From Larus michahellis (taxonomy: Eukaryota > Chordata > Aves > Charadriiformes > Laridae), in the NCBI RefSeq assembly GCF_964199755.1, contig NC_133898.1, positions 106,692,847-106,756,846 of the forward strand: a DNA stretch of 64,000 nt, written 5' to 3'. Within the stretch, counting starts at the first letter, position 1, and every line of letters starts with the position of its first letter. Under the pieces are notes generated by a model. It searched no databases. It had not been told where the DNA came from and was given only the letters and a program-made list of their open reading frames with translations. Of the stretch, positions 22,327 through 35,489 are shown in pieces. The position numbers were made by a program, and so were the translations under genes.

Positions 22327-24440
22327 CGCCCCGCATCACCGCCCTCCGGTGCCGCGGTCCCCCCCACCCGCGGGGGGGCTTGGCAGCCGCCCCCAGCCCT
22401 CACAGATGCCGGGAGCGCCGGCGCTGCCCCGGGCAGGGGGAGCCCCGGGCCGGGCGGCGGAGCTGAGCCCCGGCGCCCCGGGACGAGCCGCAGCCGCGGC
22501 CGGGCGCGGGCCGACACCCGCGACTCATTTGTTAAATACACTGTAGCTGGTTCTGTCGTTTGACATTTAAGTGTTTTCTTTTCATGGCTGACAGCACATA
22601 TGAAAAGCTGGAGGCTGGATCATGGTTATTCAGCGGAGATCCGACGTGTTTTGCTTACATACAAAGGCTTTGCCAGGAACATTTGGGCACTGCCTCTGAT
22701 GCTGCTCTGCAGAATGCAATTATACCTCGCTTAATGTGGAGCAGCAACACACCTACTTAAAGGCTACAAACTGACTTAATATTGAAGTCAAACAACAGGT
22801 AGAAGGGGAACCAGCGGGGACATTTGACATAATTCTTTCCCATTTACCCTCCCAGGCAATCGAGCACAGGTATCTATATTTAGTCAAATGTAATCCTGAG
22901 GCTAAAATTACGTTTATAGTTTAGAGAGCGAAAGAACTCCTTCCTTAGTAACATGAAGAGCCTAGGCTTTCAGGAGAGCGTACAATTTTGATGAATAAAT
23001 CCCCAGAACTCTTTGTTTTACCAATACCTTAGTAGTCGAATCATTTGGTAGTCACTGTAACAGGAATTCACCCCGGTTTTGGTTGGTTTGGGGGTTTTAT
23101 AAGGAAAAAAAAAAAAAGTGCTGAATTTCTGGAGGCATTGCCACAGGCGTTCTGTTATCTTTTAGTAGAATGAGAGGTGGGCTGCTTTCCACATTGCTCC
23201 TTGTTATGAAATGAAATGCAAACCCTTTCTTGCTGTGCCATTTTCTGTAACTTTTTAAAGGGGCAATAAAGGGCGAAAATGAACATGCATCATCGTTCAT
23301 TGTGATAGACTTGAGGTGCAGTTTTATGAATTTCTTTGGACTCGTTTTGCCTGACTGATGCATCTTAGTATTTTGGAAAACATTTGGGGGATTCTTCCCT
23401 GTCCATTATGCTTTAACCATCAAGGGAAATTAGTATGGAGTCATTTAAAGGAACCACTTTCCCAGAAACTACCCTATCATAGCAATTACGCTTCAACAAG
23501 ACAGGCAGCACAGTGTTTGGCTCTGCATGTTAAGATGGGCTTGTTTATAGAGCCATTCGCTAATTCTGGTAGGTTATACCCTAGCAAAAGCAAACATAAA
23601 AAACTGTTGATTTGCCTGAAACGCAAAACACGTCAGTATCATTTCTGTAAAAATTCATACTGCTAGGGAACAAATGGTAGATTTAGACTGAATTCGGGCT
23701 AAAATTCAAGATTAAAAATTAAAATATCTTTTTGCTGTGACCCGAGGTCTGTGGACAAGCTATTTTCAATGTAGAAATACATATTGCTTAATACTTAAAA
23801 TTGTCTCAGCACATGTTTTCAGGATCATTTCCTGGACTTGTTCAGATAACCAACGACAACACTTTCATCACCACCTAATTGCCTCAAACAAAACGTGCAT
23901 AAGCAGGCTTATGCACAGAGGTATCATTCAGATTAATGGAAATAACAACGGGAAAACATTTCTGTTCTTAAATTGAATCCAAACAGTGAAAGGACTCACA
24001 CATCTACAGCTTAGGATTTTGTTTTTAAAAAAAAAAGAAAGAAAAAGAAATAAACCCCAAAACATTTTATGTACCCTCTGCTTGCTGCTATCACTTTGTC
24101 AAAATGATTGCTATGACTACATCACACAAAGTTACCACGATGTTTAAGGCCTACTCCTGTTGGACTGAGAGTGTTTGTCTCTTTTAAAGTCATGTATTTT
24201 CTCTCTCCAAAGCAGTGTTTCTAAAACTGTGAAGCTGGTCTCTCTAGAGAGGCTCCATTCTCTTCCAGAGAAGACTAAAGCAATTCTAGGGAAAATGAGC
24301 TGAAAAAAAGGATTTTTTAAAAGAACAGCAGAGCTAGGTGTTGAATACCCAGCTGCAAAACCAAGTATTTGATGGATGCATTCCCCATCCCCCAGCTCAG
24401 TGACGAACTGGCCATAGAAAGACAGAAAAGAGAATAGTCA

Positions 24441-24467
24441 TTACATTAAAATAATATTTTAATGTAA
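24441..24467. repeat. Perfect inverted repeat, 13-bp arms, 1-base loop
   Basis: TTACATTAAAATA is followed by A and then its exact reverse complement TATTTTAATGTAA. AT-rich palindrome with potential for cruciform extrusion; no transposon recognised around it. Confidence 0.9.
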
Positions 24468-26227
24468 AAACGCATTTACTTTTTGGTAAAATCTGTATCT
24501 TTCCCAAATTGCCATCAAGATGTGTATATAATGTCCTCAGCTCTTGTCTGCGAATAGGAAATATGGTCAATTTGAATATAATGTAGTGGAGAGCATATCA
24601 GTTCAACAAAGACTCCCCAGACACTCATTTTGGACCTTTGAATGCATAGATGACATTTGAAATCCCGCCAGTACAAGGTTATCAGTTTCTGTGTTGTGTG
24701 TGGAACAGGATGCTGGTGTGAGGAACTGGAGATGGTGTATGAGCGCATCAGGGCGTGAGCACACATGAACTTCAGGATGTATTGAAATCTGTGAGGGTGC
24801 TTCAGCACTGTCTGTGATCTGTATAGATAGGAACCACGATGAAGATTTTTTTACCTTTATTTTCTGACTGTCACTCCCATGTCCCTTTATACAGACACGT
24901 ATGATTTTGGTCAGGCATGGTGGTTTTTCTTTGGGGGGGGTGTGCAGTTGTCTTTTTTTTCCCTGCAGACAGCTTTTTCTACACAAATATGGAATCTAGC
25001 TCTTTATCTTATTATTACTCATTATGTGGTGTTCTTACATATGCATTGATATATGCAAGTTTTTAGAAGTCATCTATGGAACTTTGGCCTCAATACTGTT
25101 TACATTCATGAAAACTTTGGCCCTACCAAATTGGGAACACTCTGAAACTGTAAATATTTTTAACAGAAACCAATGCATTCAAGATTTACCATACTCTCTA
25201 AGAAGGCTGAAAAACCCTAGGGACCACCGATTTCAAGACGCGTCATCTGTACACTGCCACATTGAACTTTCCTCGGAGAAGTAACTGCTTAGTAGTGTGA
25301 CTGTATAAAACCTCCAGTGAATTTAAAGATAAGATGTAATTTCATTTTCCTCAAATCTGTATTGAACTGTCATGTCTCTTTGACCGTGATGACGTTATTC
25401 TGCTAGTAAACAGCCTTAAGTGTAAGGACAGATATTGCAGTGTGGTGCCGGGCTGCCTGTAACCAGCAGAGGGATGCAGTGTGGGAAGGGGAATTGCTGG
25501 TTTAACTATGCAATCCATCGAAGCAGTAGCGTAAGTATGAGGCATGATCTCTAATAAACCTCAAGCATGCGACTGGGTTTAAATCAGGGTCACCGAATAA
25601 GAATCGGGCCTCTAGTTCTCCATATGGCTGCAAAATTAGCCAGATTAGACTGAGCTAAATTGGATATTCTTCCAATTTCTGCAGTGAACAAAGAATGAGA
25701 ATCATATGGAAATTCTCCTAATGTGTATGAATCACTTTCTTTTACGTAGATATTTTACTTTTCTACGTCAGTTGCAATTTCCTTTAAACCATTTTTATCA
25801 ACCAGTAACTTTTGAAATGGGAAAAATGCCATTAATGCCTGAGGAAAGCCACGAGATCTTACTTTGTCCTCACACATCTTTGTTCTGGCTAGATGAAAGA
25901 CTTCACTATATGACATTTCTATTGCATTTAAGAAGATCTACACTGTATTTGTTATAAGCATGTCTCAACGGAATAACTGCTTAAACAAATTACTTGGATT
26001 ATTGCTAATGTTACATTGACACACAAAGGAAACAATTATCAGTTGCCTGCATTTAGTAATTGAACGGTAAATGGAGGCAAGTATGCACTGAAAACTGTTA
26101 CAAGAGTAATACTGCATCTTATTGCCAATAACAAGTCTTACTTGCTTAGAGATGATCACTTTTTCTGCATTTCTTACTCATTAAAAAAAAAAAAAAGAAA
26201 GAAAATGACAGCGTTTTACCTGGAGGG

Positions 26228-26480
26228 CACATTCAGTTAAAAGGGCAGAGCAAGATTTAATCACTCTTATATTGCTGATGATTAACCAGAATTCCTCTTG
26301 ATTAATCAGATTATCATCAATGATTTGCTTTTAGCAAAAGATAAGCAAAAAAATAAAATCACAGTTTCTTGCAATTATAGTAATTTCCAGTATAAAAATT
26401 AATCACAGTTTGTTACAGCTTTATAAATATTAAATTATGCATGTTAACAATACATTCGTGCATATTCTGAAATAGTGATT
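26228..26480. promoter_or_regulatory. Homeodomain/POU-motif-dense intronic segment, candidate enhancer
   Basis: Within about 250 bases there are TTTAATCAC, GATTAACC, GATTAATCAG, ATCAATGATTTGC, AATTATAGTAATT, and an ATTATGCAT POU-like site followed by AACAAT. This density of TAAT cores with TGATTNAT (HOX/PBX-type) sites is typical of conserved developmental enhancers, but chance in AT-rich DNA is a real alternative. Confidence 0.3.
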
Positions 26481-27840
26481 CCACCTCTTTCAACTTCATT
26501 TTTTGACTCATCACTTTCAAGTAAAAGGTAACTTGGACAGTTGTGAGGGCCCTGTTCTGCTGCAGTGGAGACTGAAATTTCTATTTCTTTCAGCAGTAGC
26601 TGGATTGGTCAATTTTGAAAAGATTGCTAGTCTGAATAAGGCAGACGCGGTAGGTGCTGCAGCTGAATAGTGGAGCCAGACTCTGTTTAACCTGAGTTCT
26701 CGTGGCTGAGAACTTCTGACAATGTTTACATCCATGTATGACTGAAAAAAGGGAAAACTGGATGAATCTGAGCAATCAGCCTTGATAATATTAAAATGAT
26801 TTATATATTTACGGAAGCAATTTGGCTTTAAACGGTATCTGTGGTATCTCCAAGCATGGTTTTACCTGACTTCTACCTTTCCCTTTTTTTTCTCTGCTTT
26901 TTCCTTAAAGAAATTATGAAGGACAATATACAGAGAAACCTAGTATTATTTTAGTCTTTGGATGTTTTATGTCTCTCTTACAGTATCCCATGGATACTGA
27001 AGTACAGAATCATGTTCTGCATTCATGTCTCCGTTGTACAGTGGTTTTCCAAAAGAAACGTTTGCAGCACTGCAGCTGATACAGAGCTGAATAAATAGCA
27101 ATGAATAAAACTTTGTGTGCAGGGTTTGTTTTGCAAACTTGCATAAAATACGGTCAGCATTTTAAAATTACATTTTGCAGTACTTGCTTCACACCTTATT
27201 CTCAATTTCAAGGCAATGACTTTGTCCTATTTCTTGTCTGAAAGTTTTCCTTGTCTTTTTTATTAGACAGCCATTTCTAAACCTATATCGGAGGTGATTG
27301 TTTTTACTGAAATGTTTTTACAATTGCATTGTTTGCAGCAAACCCTGGACATTTGTCAGAGAGCAAATCTGGGGCTAGGGATGTATCTTTTCCTCATCCT
27401 ATGATTCGCAGATCAAATATAGCCATGATAGAATACTTCATAAATCATTGTTTACTTCCTTTGATCTCTATTACTGGCCATATTGTGTTCATGTACAAAA
27501 CCCAAGAGAAAATAAATATTCAAACTTATATTTTGCTTAAGCTGGTGCTGAAACACCAGTGACGTAGAGTACACTGGGAACAAAAGTGCAGCCGGCCTTG
27601 CGCTGCATTTGAAGCTCAGGTTCAAGGGTGGGCTTGAATGCACTGGGGAGCATAACCAGGATATTTTCTTTTTGAAATAATGGCCCAGCTGTAGCTTGGA
27701 TTTAAAACATCTTCACTGGGCTTGCCATGCCTGCTGCTGAAACGGAAGGAGGAGCTTGGCTCACTTTGCCTACTATATCCAGAATCCAGGAATGAGAGCT
27801 TAGGCTTGGCTTTGGGCATCGTGCTTGAGCTAGAACTTAG

Positions 27841-28156
27841 AATCATAGAATCATAGAATTGTTGAGGTTGGAAGGGACCTTTAAGATCATTGAGTCCAAC
27901 CTTTAGCCTACCCTGACAAGAGCCACTTCTAAACCATGTCCCTCAGTGCCCCATCTACCCTTTTTTTAAACACCTCCAGAGATGGTGAATCCACCACCTC
28001 CCTGGGCAGCCTATTCCAATGTTTAATAACCCTTTCAGTGAAAAAATGTCTCCTAATATCTAATCTAAACCTCCCCTGATGTAACTTGAACCCGTTTCCC
28101 CTCGTCCTATCACTTGTCACCAGGGAGAAGAGGTCAGCCCCCATCTCTCTACAACC
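27841..28156 (-). mobile_element. CR1 LINE 3' fragment, minus strand
   Basis: Read on the minus strand it ends in the CR1 tail (two CTATGATT-type octamers at 27841-27860) preceded by the GGACTCAATGATCTTAAAGG-like 3' UTR. Before that is the C-terminal end of ORF2, including [24 protein letters not shown] and [10 protein letters not shown]. The 5' break lies near 28156, where similarity stops at 'acaacc'. Coding and UTR parts are little damaged, pointing to a moderately young copy. Confidence 0.9.
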
Positions 28157-31100
28157 AGGGTTTAGTCTGAGCTCCTGGTGCACGTAACACGGATTCAGCT
28201 GAAGCTTGGGACCCACGTCTGACTGCCGGTGTGCAACACAGCTGGAAGTGCAAGGAACAGGGAAGTGATTTTGTCAGGAAGCAGCTGCTGATGTTGGGAA
28301 GCAAGCTGCTATATAGCCCGGGAATACACGTGAGGTCGTGGAACCTGCCTTGCCCTGAACCTTAGAAAAAGAGCACAGGTGGCTGTGTCGATAAGAAAAA
28401 AGGAAAAAAAGAGCAACGCTTCTCGCACACCACTGAAGTTTTTGAAAAGGCCATTTTGATAAAATGAAATAAAAAAAAAAAAAGCAAAGTGATTTAACTT
28501 ATTTTTAGACTAATTTTACATGCTTCTGGTTGTGAAACAAATGGTCATGACAAATCACACTGTTCTCACTAATGTCTGTGGGATATCAATGCAGAATATG
28601 ACTCCTTCCAAGTGACTAAGTACACTATTTTAGCTTTGCCCCAGCAGCCAGATTCTCTATTGGTATCCTGCTGATGTTTCTTATAATACATAGATTGAGT
28701 CATACCAGGCATTTTTTGGGGGGAAAAAGCTGTTTTATAATTCACTTTTAGAACCTCGGTACAATCAAGCAAATGGTAATACCACAATCTGTGACCCTCT
28801 GCATTTGTAGGCATCTCTCTTGAGAAATTAAATTAATTTTTTCTTCATCTTAGCACATAAATCTCCCCAGCGCCCATTTTGGCCCATTGTTTGCAGTGTC
28901 TCTAACACTGAAGAATGCAGTGTTAATAGAAGTCAACAATGGCACCAGTAGTAGCATTTTGATCATGAGCTGTACTTCGCCATGTCTATCTTGCTGTCCT
29001 GTGAAACCTAGGAGGTTTTATCATGGTATTTAATTAACATACATGCAAATGCTGAAATTTTCCTAGGTACATAATGTGGTTATCTTGAAACAAATCTGCC
29101 AGTTTGTAGAGAGAAAGTGTTCTGCTATGCAGAACTAGGTATGTTGGACATAGACTCTAACCTACAGCTGAACAGTTTGGGTTGCTGTGTGTCAGATTCT
29201 GACCCATTAGGACCTGATCCAAAGGCTGGGGAACTCACAGGAGAAAAAATATAAATCCCATTAACCTCAATGGACTTTGAATGTGGCCTTTATTATAGCC
29301 ACATACCACACAGAGAACTTGCATTAAAACAAGCATGCTGGAACAAATCTAATTCTAATAAAGAAAATTCCAATGCGTAGTTAATATTAATATTAATATG
29401 AAATGTTATGCAAACAATCAGCAAAATGCCGTTTACATTAAAGATACACGATGCCTCAAATTTTTTGACCTATCTGAAGCGTACCTCACTCTACTGACTT
29501 TTACTAGTTATATAATGTATTTGGTTCTGAGGAGAGATTAACCTTTAATTGCCTTCTTTAGCAACACTTAGTAAACAGACTGATAGCGTGGAGATGATCT
29601 ATGCAAAGAGCAAAGGAGGATTTCTTCAACTCATGTTGCCATGACAATTGAGATTTTTCCTGTCAACTCTTGAGAAGCTCCAAAGTCATTTCTTTAAAGC
29701 AATGAATCAGGGAATATTTTGGAAATTGAAGTTGCTCTCTTTGAATTTAGGATCATTTAACACAGTGAGTGGGCTGACCCAAAAGATTTTAAAATCTACA
29801 AGCAAGAGCTATTGCAAAAAATATAACATAATGAAACACTCTTCATGGACCTCTGTTGATTTACACCAGCAGAGAAGCTGACTTCAGGTGCATTATCGAG
29901 TGATTTAGATTTTGTTTATTAGCTATATGATAATAATAAATAGTCATAAACCCAATAATGGATAATGAAGAGTGGAGAGGCCAGCTTATAGTTGTCATTT
30001 TGATCTTCATGACAATATTTTATCTTGCAGCTATTTTGAGGAAATTAGATTACAGAAGGATTATAGAACAAAGAAGGACTAATCATTTTATTTTTGTAAT
30101 TGTAAAATCAGTTCAATGAATGAGGAATAAAATCAAAAGGCTGTTGTCCACATATTTAAGTTACTATCCAAGATACTTCCCATATACAATGCTATTACTA
30201 ACCAAACTGAACTTCCCTCTTTTGATTTGTTTTAAATGAAATGGATTGTTTTGAAAATACATAAAACTAATCCAAACTACTTTAATTTAATTCTTAAGAA
30301 ATAAATTGCTGTCTTAAAGAGCTATTTCTTAGGTGGCTGTTAGCAGTGAAGGAAGAACAGTAAAAGAAAAGAAGATAACATGAAGTGCTGTTTCTGCTGG
30401 GAAAATAAGTTTCTCTGTATAGAAAACAAGAAAAGTAGTTCAGTAATAGTTTTCTTTTTAAAATGTTCCTGGCAGATGATGGCTACTGAGTTGCTGTAGT
30501 TTGTTTACCACTTTGCAATGGATTTGAGATGAGTCATATCACATTAGAAGGAAAATTGAGAAGTTGTTTTGTCAAAGTGAATTCAGTTTTCCTTTTTTTC
30601 ATATATACTCAAATTATTAGTTCTCTTTAAACAGAGATGCCTAATTGATTTTTTTTTTAGTGTTGTTTCTTGCTGTGTCCATAAATCCAAGTTTCTGTTG
30701 CTAGAAATGGTAAGTCCAGATCTCTAATTTCTGTATACTGGATAAGGTGACTGAACCGGAGTCTGCTTTCAGTTAGCTTTCTGCATCTTCTTTAAAGTAC
30801 TAGCCGTTTTATTCTCAAGCTAATTGGGACCACAATAATTTCAACTTCTACAAGCACAGTTGATTTTTGCAAGCCTTTCTATCCCCTTCTCTTCAGAGTG
30901 GGAGTTGACAGAGTAAGGACTCTAAGATGGTCCTCAAGATTTTATGTTGTAGAGAAATCTTTATTTCTGTCTTACCTTACTGACTTTATAAGTCCACTTT
31001 ACTGGGTAATGCACCTCTGTGTATCTACAAACAGTGTTAAGGTAAAGTGGTACTTAGTTACATGAATATTTGATAAAGAAACAGATTTGTGGATGGAATA

Positions 31101-34100
31101 CACTTATGATACATCGGGTCATACGCATTCAACATGAAAAACTACCTTATTTTTCCATAATATCTGGTGGAAGAGGACATCCATTTATTGAATAAAAGAA
31201 CATGTACATACTGAACAATAAAAGCATCTGTCTGAGGTCATTTTACCTGCAAAACAAGTTTTAGTGTCAAGTTCAAGGATGCTGGGGAGGCAACAGAAGG
31301 TACTGCTTACTGTCAAGAGCCTAGATTTGTATTTTTACTTTCTTTTCAGGAGTGCCAAATATTTGCAGTTCCTACTGCTGTAAGAGAAAAGTGCAGATCT
31401 CAGCACTTTTGAGTATCAAGGAATTTGTACTGTACTTACTTTTACACTTGAGAATCATCATAATCTGAATGTAATATAGTGCTGTAAAGAGAATGGATAG
31501 ACAGCAATATACAGCATTTACTACTGTTATCTCCTAGGTAATATCTGAATTAAGCAAAGTTTCCAAATCTAGAATTTTTGTGTTACTTTTTTAGGAAGGA
31601 GAGATTCCCCAAGGGAAGTTGTGGTTTGTTTTTCTTTAAAACTGTTGTACTTAAGTTATTCTGCGTATTAAAAAAAACACTGGATCTGATGTACCCTGGA
31701 ACAAAATGTTTGTGATTGCAAAGCAAACATTAAAAGCAGCAGCAAATCAGAATTTGGAGTGAAGCCAACTCATAGACTACTGGCTCTATTGGATAATGGA
31801 GGCTGTTGTCCTGGCCCAGAATTAAAAACAATCAGTTCCACCTCCACTTTATTTCCTCTGTGAGTATTCATCATTTTTACATTTATCCCACATTGATGGT
31901 GACTAATTGCAGTTCCTTGGGGCTCCATTTTTCTTTCCAAGAAATAGGCTGTTTGTAAGGGGTGAGGCAGGCTCTAGTGGAAAAATGTTATCTACCCAGT
32001 TTTACCACTGTAAGATAAACACCAAGCTTCTTTTGGCATTACTGTGCATTGCTCTGCAGACCATATTTGCAGGATGGATAGATTTCTGCATATGTTTTGA
32101 ATGTGCTTTGTCACATCGCACTGGTACTTTCAGGCACAGTTTTGTAAAGAGAAGCGTTTTGTGCAACTGTCTCAACAGTAGTTTGCCTCTCAGATCTACT
32201 CAGTCATGCCACTGTTGTCTAGGTAGTATTCCAAAAGAGCGATGTGCATGAGGATCAGGTCCCCTGGGGGAAAAAAATCAATTAAAAAAAAAGAAACTAC
32301 TCTTTGACACTAGAAAGATAATATACTGCCCACTGTGAAAAAATAATGTGGTGACAGAGACTGTCAGGTGAGGGACGGGCATTCAGCACAGAGCACAGCA
32401 TAGGCAGCCGGTGGAAATCATTCTCATATTTCATTGATGCACTCTCCTATAGTACAACTAAGGAAGATAAGCTATGTCAAAAAAGAAGTTACATATGAAA
32501 AGCATGACAGCATGTAATGGGGCTTTCAGTCAGGACTATTTTATTTTTTGAAAGCAATCCTTACTCTCATCATTTGCCTTCGTCCATTCAATTATTTTCT
32601 AGAGTATTTTGTCTATTATTGTATTTATTCTTCAAGTGGAAGTTTGTTAGGCCGTGACATGCATATAGTGTGATTTATTAATTTTCTTTATGGTAAATCC
32701 TAGAGTATAGGGACTCATCAAACAAAAGATTATATGAAGATAGAGAAAATGAAATGGACAACATGGACAACATTGTGAAAGCAAAGTCAGGTCTGGGAAA
32801 TGTTCTTTCCTGCATGACCAGAATCTAGCAAAAAACCTTATCTTCTGAAACTTAGCCCACAGCAGCTTCATGTTGCCCTGTATTTTACAGGGGACATAGC
32901 CCAGATTAGTTCACTCGCACCTATCAATAATTGTTCAAATTTTTTTCTGATCTCCATTACCGGGATTTGTGTTACTGAAGAGCAATGCATAATCACCTTC
33001 CCTTACTCTCTCCAGTAACACAGGCATACTGGTGTAGTCTTACTGAGCAGAATGGGTAATACCATTCAAAACTTGAAATGTCTGCTGGGAAGTGCATTCA
33101 GAAGTGCACTCGGTGGAAGCCCTGGTGCCATGATTGTGCAGGTCTGATAAATAACGCCTGCTGCCCTCATGGGCATGGCAGTTCTGTTGCTAAGCTGATA
33201 CACAGGCTTCACGCTGATGTGCTGAAAATAATAGCTTGTAGGACCGGCAGAGCTGGCACCATCAGATTTGCCACATTAAACACTATTTATCTTTCCTTTC
33301 CCCTTACTGTTTCTTTAAAATTTTCCTTTTACAGACCGTATCTTTCTTGTTCCAGTCACTCTGTAATTTCCACTTCTGCTGAAGGAGTATAAGATACCTT
33401 CTTTGTTATGCTCCAAAGTAGCTGTTTAACATTCCCATGGAGGACAGTGCCCAGGGTCTATTCTGTGATGACTCCTGCACTGGGAGCAACCAGCACAAAG
33501 GCTGAAGATGGGCACAGGGCACTCTTAAGAGCTAAGTCAGGGACATAAGCTGTGCCCAGATTTTGTGCAAGTCCCATGAATTTGGTTAAGTTGCAGTCTT
33601 CACATGTTTAAAAATGCAAAAAGCATCACATCAAATCAGATCAAAATAACCTCTGACAATGGCCATTAGCAAATCCATAGAAAAAATTGCAGGAAACAAG
33701 ATATAGACAGCCTTACATTTTAGCAGCCTCTGGCCAGTTTAGGGAACTCTTAGCCAGAGGTTGCATCTATGTTCAACATCCATCAACAAATTTAACCTTC
33801 ATGTATCTGTTCTTGAACCTATTCATAATTCAGACTACCACACTATTTTCTGACAATCTGTTTTACAGTTTCATTCCTGCTGTGCAGAAAAGCACTGCAT
33901 TTTGCTTGTTTTGAAGCTTCTACCTGCTCATTTCCCTGAACACTTCCAGCTCTTAGGAAATACTTCATCCTGCACAGAACTTTGCAGCTAATAGATAGGA
34001 AGGGGTGAAGTGAATCTGTAAAATACATACTTTTCTCATGTACACCGAATAAATTCCAGATTTCTATTCACTAACTTCAAGTAATACTAATGTATGATTC

Positions 34101-35489
34101 CCAAATGCATTTCTCGTATTTTTTAACAATCGTGATGTTGTTGTCAGTGTTGCTGATGCACTTGAAAGAATAATAGTCTCCTCTTCATTACAAACAGCCA
34201 CTTCCCTCTATCCCACCATCTCATTACCTAGTTTTTATTCTCATTAATAATATTTTGATTGTTTGCTTTCCAATAAGTAATAAAGACTGTGCATGGTGAC
34301 CATCTGAATGACAGTGATGTTCAACATTTTGCCCTGTAATAGATTTCTGGAGGGACAGCAGAGAAAATGCTTAGAAAGTTAGGTCCTGGTAAGAAATGAA
34401 TATGGCAAACCAGGTTCTTAGTGATCTCTTCTCCCACTGACATTGACTTCCATGGAGTGTGTTAGTAGCTCATTGATAATATTAAATGCACATATAGTAG
34501 CTTCATCTTGCATATATGCCATTTGGCCCTCTGTAGTCCAGTGTATCACTGGTCACAAGTCATATCTTGATGGTGTTCTCTTTCCTGGGACAATAAACAA
34601 AAAGTCCGGTGAAAACTGGTGGGGGTTGTGACAAACTTTAATGATGGGATCTGGTGGAGGAGTTGGTTTCTGCCGCAATTAGGGAAACACTGCAAGAATT
34701 CCTATTAGAGAAGGTTTGGGAAGAGGTCCATTATAGTGAGAATGTTGAAACTATGTCATCCTCCCAAATCAACCAGTTTTCCCCCTCCCAAGACCCAGAT
34801 CTAGAACAAATTGCAAAAAAAGCCCCCTACCAAAACATTGAAAATTCTGCCCTAGATAGAGGCTTTTCTCAAACCTTAAAACATGCAAGATATTCCATGA
34901 GCTCCAATCCATAGGTTTCTGGTTTTAGTTTCATGTTAGAAAATTTGTCACTGTCTGAAAAAGAATTACTTCTCTTGTTCCCTAAGAGAGCAGCCTTCCT
35001 ACATGTGTTTAAGCTGGCTCTGAATAGGATGTACAAATTCTGCCCTTCCCCTTTATTCTACCGCTTCCTCTCAGGACCATCTCTAGAAAAGCCTATCAGC
35101 ATCATAAAACCAAACCAAAGCGATGCAACTAAATAATCAGCAAAAACATAGCTGACCATTATGAATAAGAGTAGCATGAGATAGAAAAAAAACAGAATGT
35201 TTTTAATGTTATCAAGTCTCCCATGACTGTTCTTACACCTTCATTCTGAATGGCTCTATTTCATTTTCATAAAAGAGAAATTTCTGAATATTTCTTGATA
35301 GAATCTATTCAGGAAAGGAAGGCATTAATTACTCCTGTTCCGTGCAAAAAAATCTTTCCTTGGCTTTTGAGAACTGACAAGAACACAGGTTTCATAAAGA
35401 TGACTGGAAAAGGACTACATCCAAAAAAGATGTAATATATCTGACGTACTGCAATCTAAATTTCCAGCGAGACAAGGGAAAGATTGAGT
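28157..35489. other. CSMD1 intron 1, no recognised gene
   Basis: About 7.3 kb, mainly AT-rich. The first 200 bases after the CR1 copy are GC-richer and CAGCTG-containing, like the flank on its other side, so the CR1 may have landed in an older unrecognised unit. A short ancient hairpin-type repeat lies at 29205-29290. A frame of 86 codons at 34654-34914 has no recognisable domain. Confidence 0.4.
29205..29290. repeat. Probable ancient amniote MITE-like repeat remnant
   Basis: 'ggacctgatccaaaggctgg', then 'cccattaacctcaatgga' and 'ctttgaatgtgg', resembles a common sauropsid self-complementary repeat of the form CCTGATCCAAAG...CCCATTGACTTCAATGGGCTTTGGATCAGG. The family name is not recalled with certainty. 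Confidence 0.4.

Larger units (their letters stand above)
19830..22550. promoter_or_regulatory. CSMD1: CpG island spanning CSMD1 promoter, exon 1 and start of intron 1
   Basis: GC content and CpG density rise sharply near 19.83 kb and fall back to AT-rich sequence near 22.56 kb, in contrast to the CpG-poor sequence on both sides. The island covers the 5' UTR, start codon and donor of CSMD1 and is centred slightly downstream of the exon. No TATA box is visible at a sensible distance, so dispersed initiation is inferred. Long reading frames on both strands here are by-products of high GC. Confidence 0.85.
22560..27840. other. CSMD1 intron 1, AT-rich, no recognised gene
   Basis: Starts abruptly after the CpG island. 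It contains a perfect 13-bp-arm inverted repeat (24441-24467), A-runs near 23103 and 26181, and a homeodomain-motif-rich segment at 26228-26480. The block just before 27841 is locally GC-richer. No exon was recognised. Confidence 0.45.

Noticed and set aside
22560..22760. Possible second exon (66-codon frame) right after the CpG island
   Set aside because: No CUB or Sushi cysteine pattern and no phase-1 continuation of the CSMD1 leader.
27929..28216. 95-codon minus-strand frame as a small gene
   Set aside because: A chimera of unrelated flank (first 20 or so codons) and CR1 ORF2 C-terminus.
34654..34914. 86-codon plus-strand frame beginning MEELVSAAIRETLQEF
   Set aside because: Composition looks protein-like, but there is no homology I can name, no splice or promoter signal, and it stands alone inside the CSMD1 intron.
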